Below, in pieces: positions 63,908-64,000 of a stretch of 64,000 nucleotides of DNA. Source of the DNA: Granulicella mallensis (lineage in GTDB: Bacteria; Acidobacteriota; Terriglobia; Terriglobales; Acidobacteriaceae); contig NZ_JACHIO010000026.1 of assembly GCF_014203225.1 (NCBI RefSeq), positions 28,093-92,092 on the forward strand, in the 5' to 3' direction. The notes below the pieces were generated by a model, which saw nothing but the letters and a program-made list of their open reading frames with translations, did not search any database and was not told the DNA's origin. A program made the position numbers and the translations under genes. Numbering within the stretch: position 1 is the stretch's first letter; each line of letters starts with the position of its first letter.

Positions 63908-64000
63908 GGGCGTGTTCACACTATTGGCTAGACTTCTGTTAGCCTGTTCGTACCGATGGAACTGACAGAGGCGCAGTATGAACGGATCAAGGAAGCGTTG
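63908..64000 (+). mobile_element. left end of an IS5-type insertion sequence, cut by the window edge
   Basis: GGGCGTGTTCACACTATTGG is a plausible left inverted end, preceded by TCTACTA. A transposase start follows 48 bases later. The right end is outside the window, so the boundary and target duplication cannot be confirmed. Confidence 0.6.
63956..64000 (+). CDS. IS5-type transposase, first 15 codons
   Basis: The frame MELTEAQYERIKEAL runs off the right edge. This opening (MELT-x-x-Q-x-E-x-I) is typical of IS5-family transposases carrying the small N-terminal DUF4096-like segment. Only 15 codons are visible, so the family call rests on this motif and on the IS-end-like sequence upstream. Confidence 0.6.
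   Translation, partial: MELTEAQYERIKEAL

Overview
The window looks like a chromosomal segment of an acidobacterium of the Terriglobia type (Granulicella, Terriglobus and Edaphobacter relatives). This placement is inferred from gene content, not from a marker gene. The signs are: three very long TonB-dependent receptors with an N-terminal carboxypeptidase-regulatory-like domain and no SusD partner beside them; a VWA protein of the acidobacterial TIGR03436 type; a broken PD40/TolB-like gene; a moderately GC-rich base composition; and large palindromic intergenic repeats. I saw no rRNA, tRNA or CRISPR array. Almost the whole window is devoted to taking up and breaking down glycans and amino-acid-like compounds, with four sugar-type repressors (two LacI, one ROK repressor, plus a ROK kinase related to the repressor).

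Region 1 (1-3.5 kb) is an accessory edge. It holds a DPP IV-like S9 peptidase cut by the left end, a small secreted protein, a frameshifted PD40 gene joined tail-on to the last 73 codons of a TonB receptor (two gene remnants), and a small Cys-rich protein.

Region 2 (3.7-25.3 kb) is a LacI-controlled polysaccharide regulon. It contains an operon of a GH71/99-like hydrolase, a GH92 alpha-mannosidase and an SGNH esterase; a malectin/ricin/beta-helix GH87-like enzyme divergent from a PL8 lyase; a VWA protein plus GH2 operon divergent from a TonB receptor; and a LacI regulator preceded by a one-span membrane protein. Four promoters carry a near-identical 16-bp site with a central CG (ATGGTAGCGATGTCAT type), very probably the operator of this LacI protein. 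The enzyme set points to an acetylated polymer containing mannose and uronic acid, such as a xanthan-like or fungal capsule/wall glycan (inference).

Region 3 (25.5-41.3 kb) holds a small orphan protein, a HugZ-like haem/PNPOx protein and a YVTN beta-propeller protein. It continues with a second TonB receptor flanked by two secreted ThuA-domain proteins, GH116, GH20, a two-domain thioredoxin-like protein, a Tat-exported sugar isomerase-like protein and a ROK repressor. Region 4 (41.6-48.9 kb) is a six-gene operon divergent from the ROK repressor: SIS isomerase/deaminase, MFS sugar porter, ROK kinase, FAH-family hydrolase, APC permease and amidohydrolase. A 23-bp sequence is shared between the ROK/SIS intergenic region and the TonB/GH116 intergenic region and links the two as one likely regulon.

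Region 5 (49.0-55.2 kb) holds a large palindromic repeat, an orphan gene with four NPWAS repeats, and a D-amino-acid module (N-acyl-D-amino-acid deacylase, RidA and GntP permease, divergent from a D-serine-dehydratase-like PLP enzyme). Region 6 (55.2-63.4 kb) is a second LacI regulon: a discoidin/clan GH-A hydrolase with an esterase, a LacI regulator and a third TonB receptor, sharing a TTCAATCGATTTAA-type operator. The right edge holds another palindromic repeat and the left end of an IS5-type insertion sequence with the first 15 codons of its transposase.
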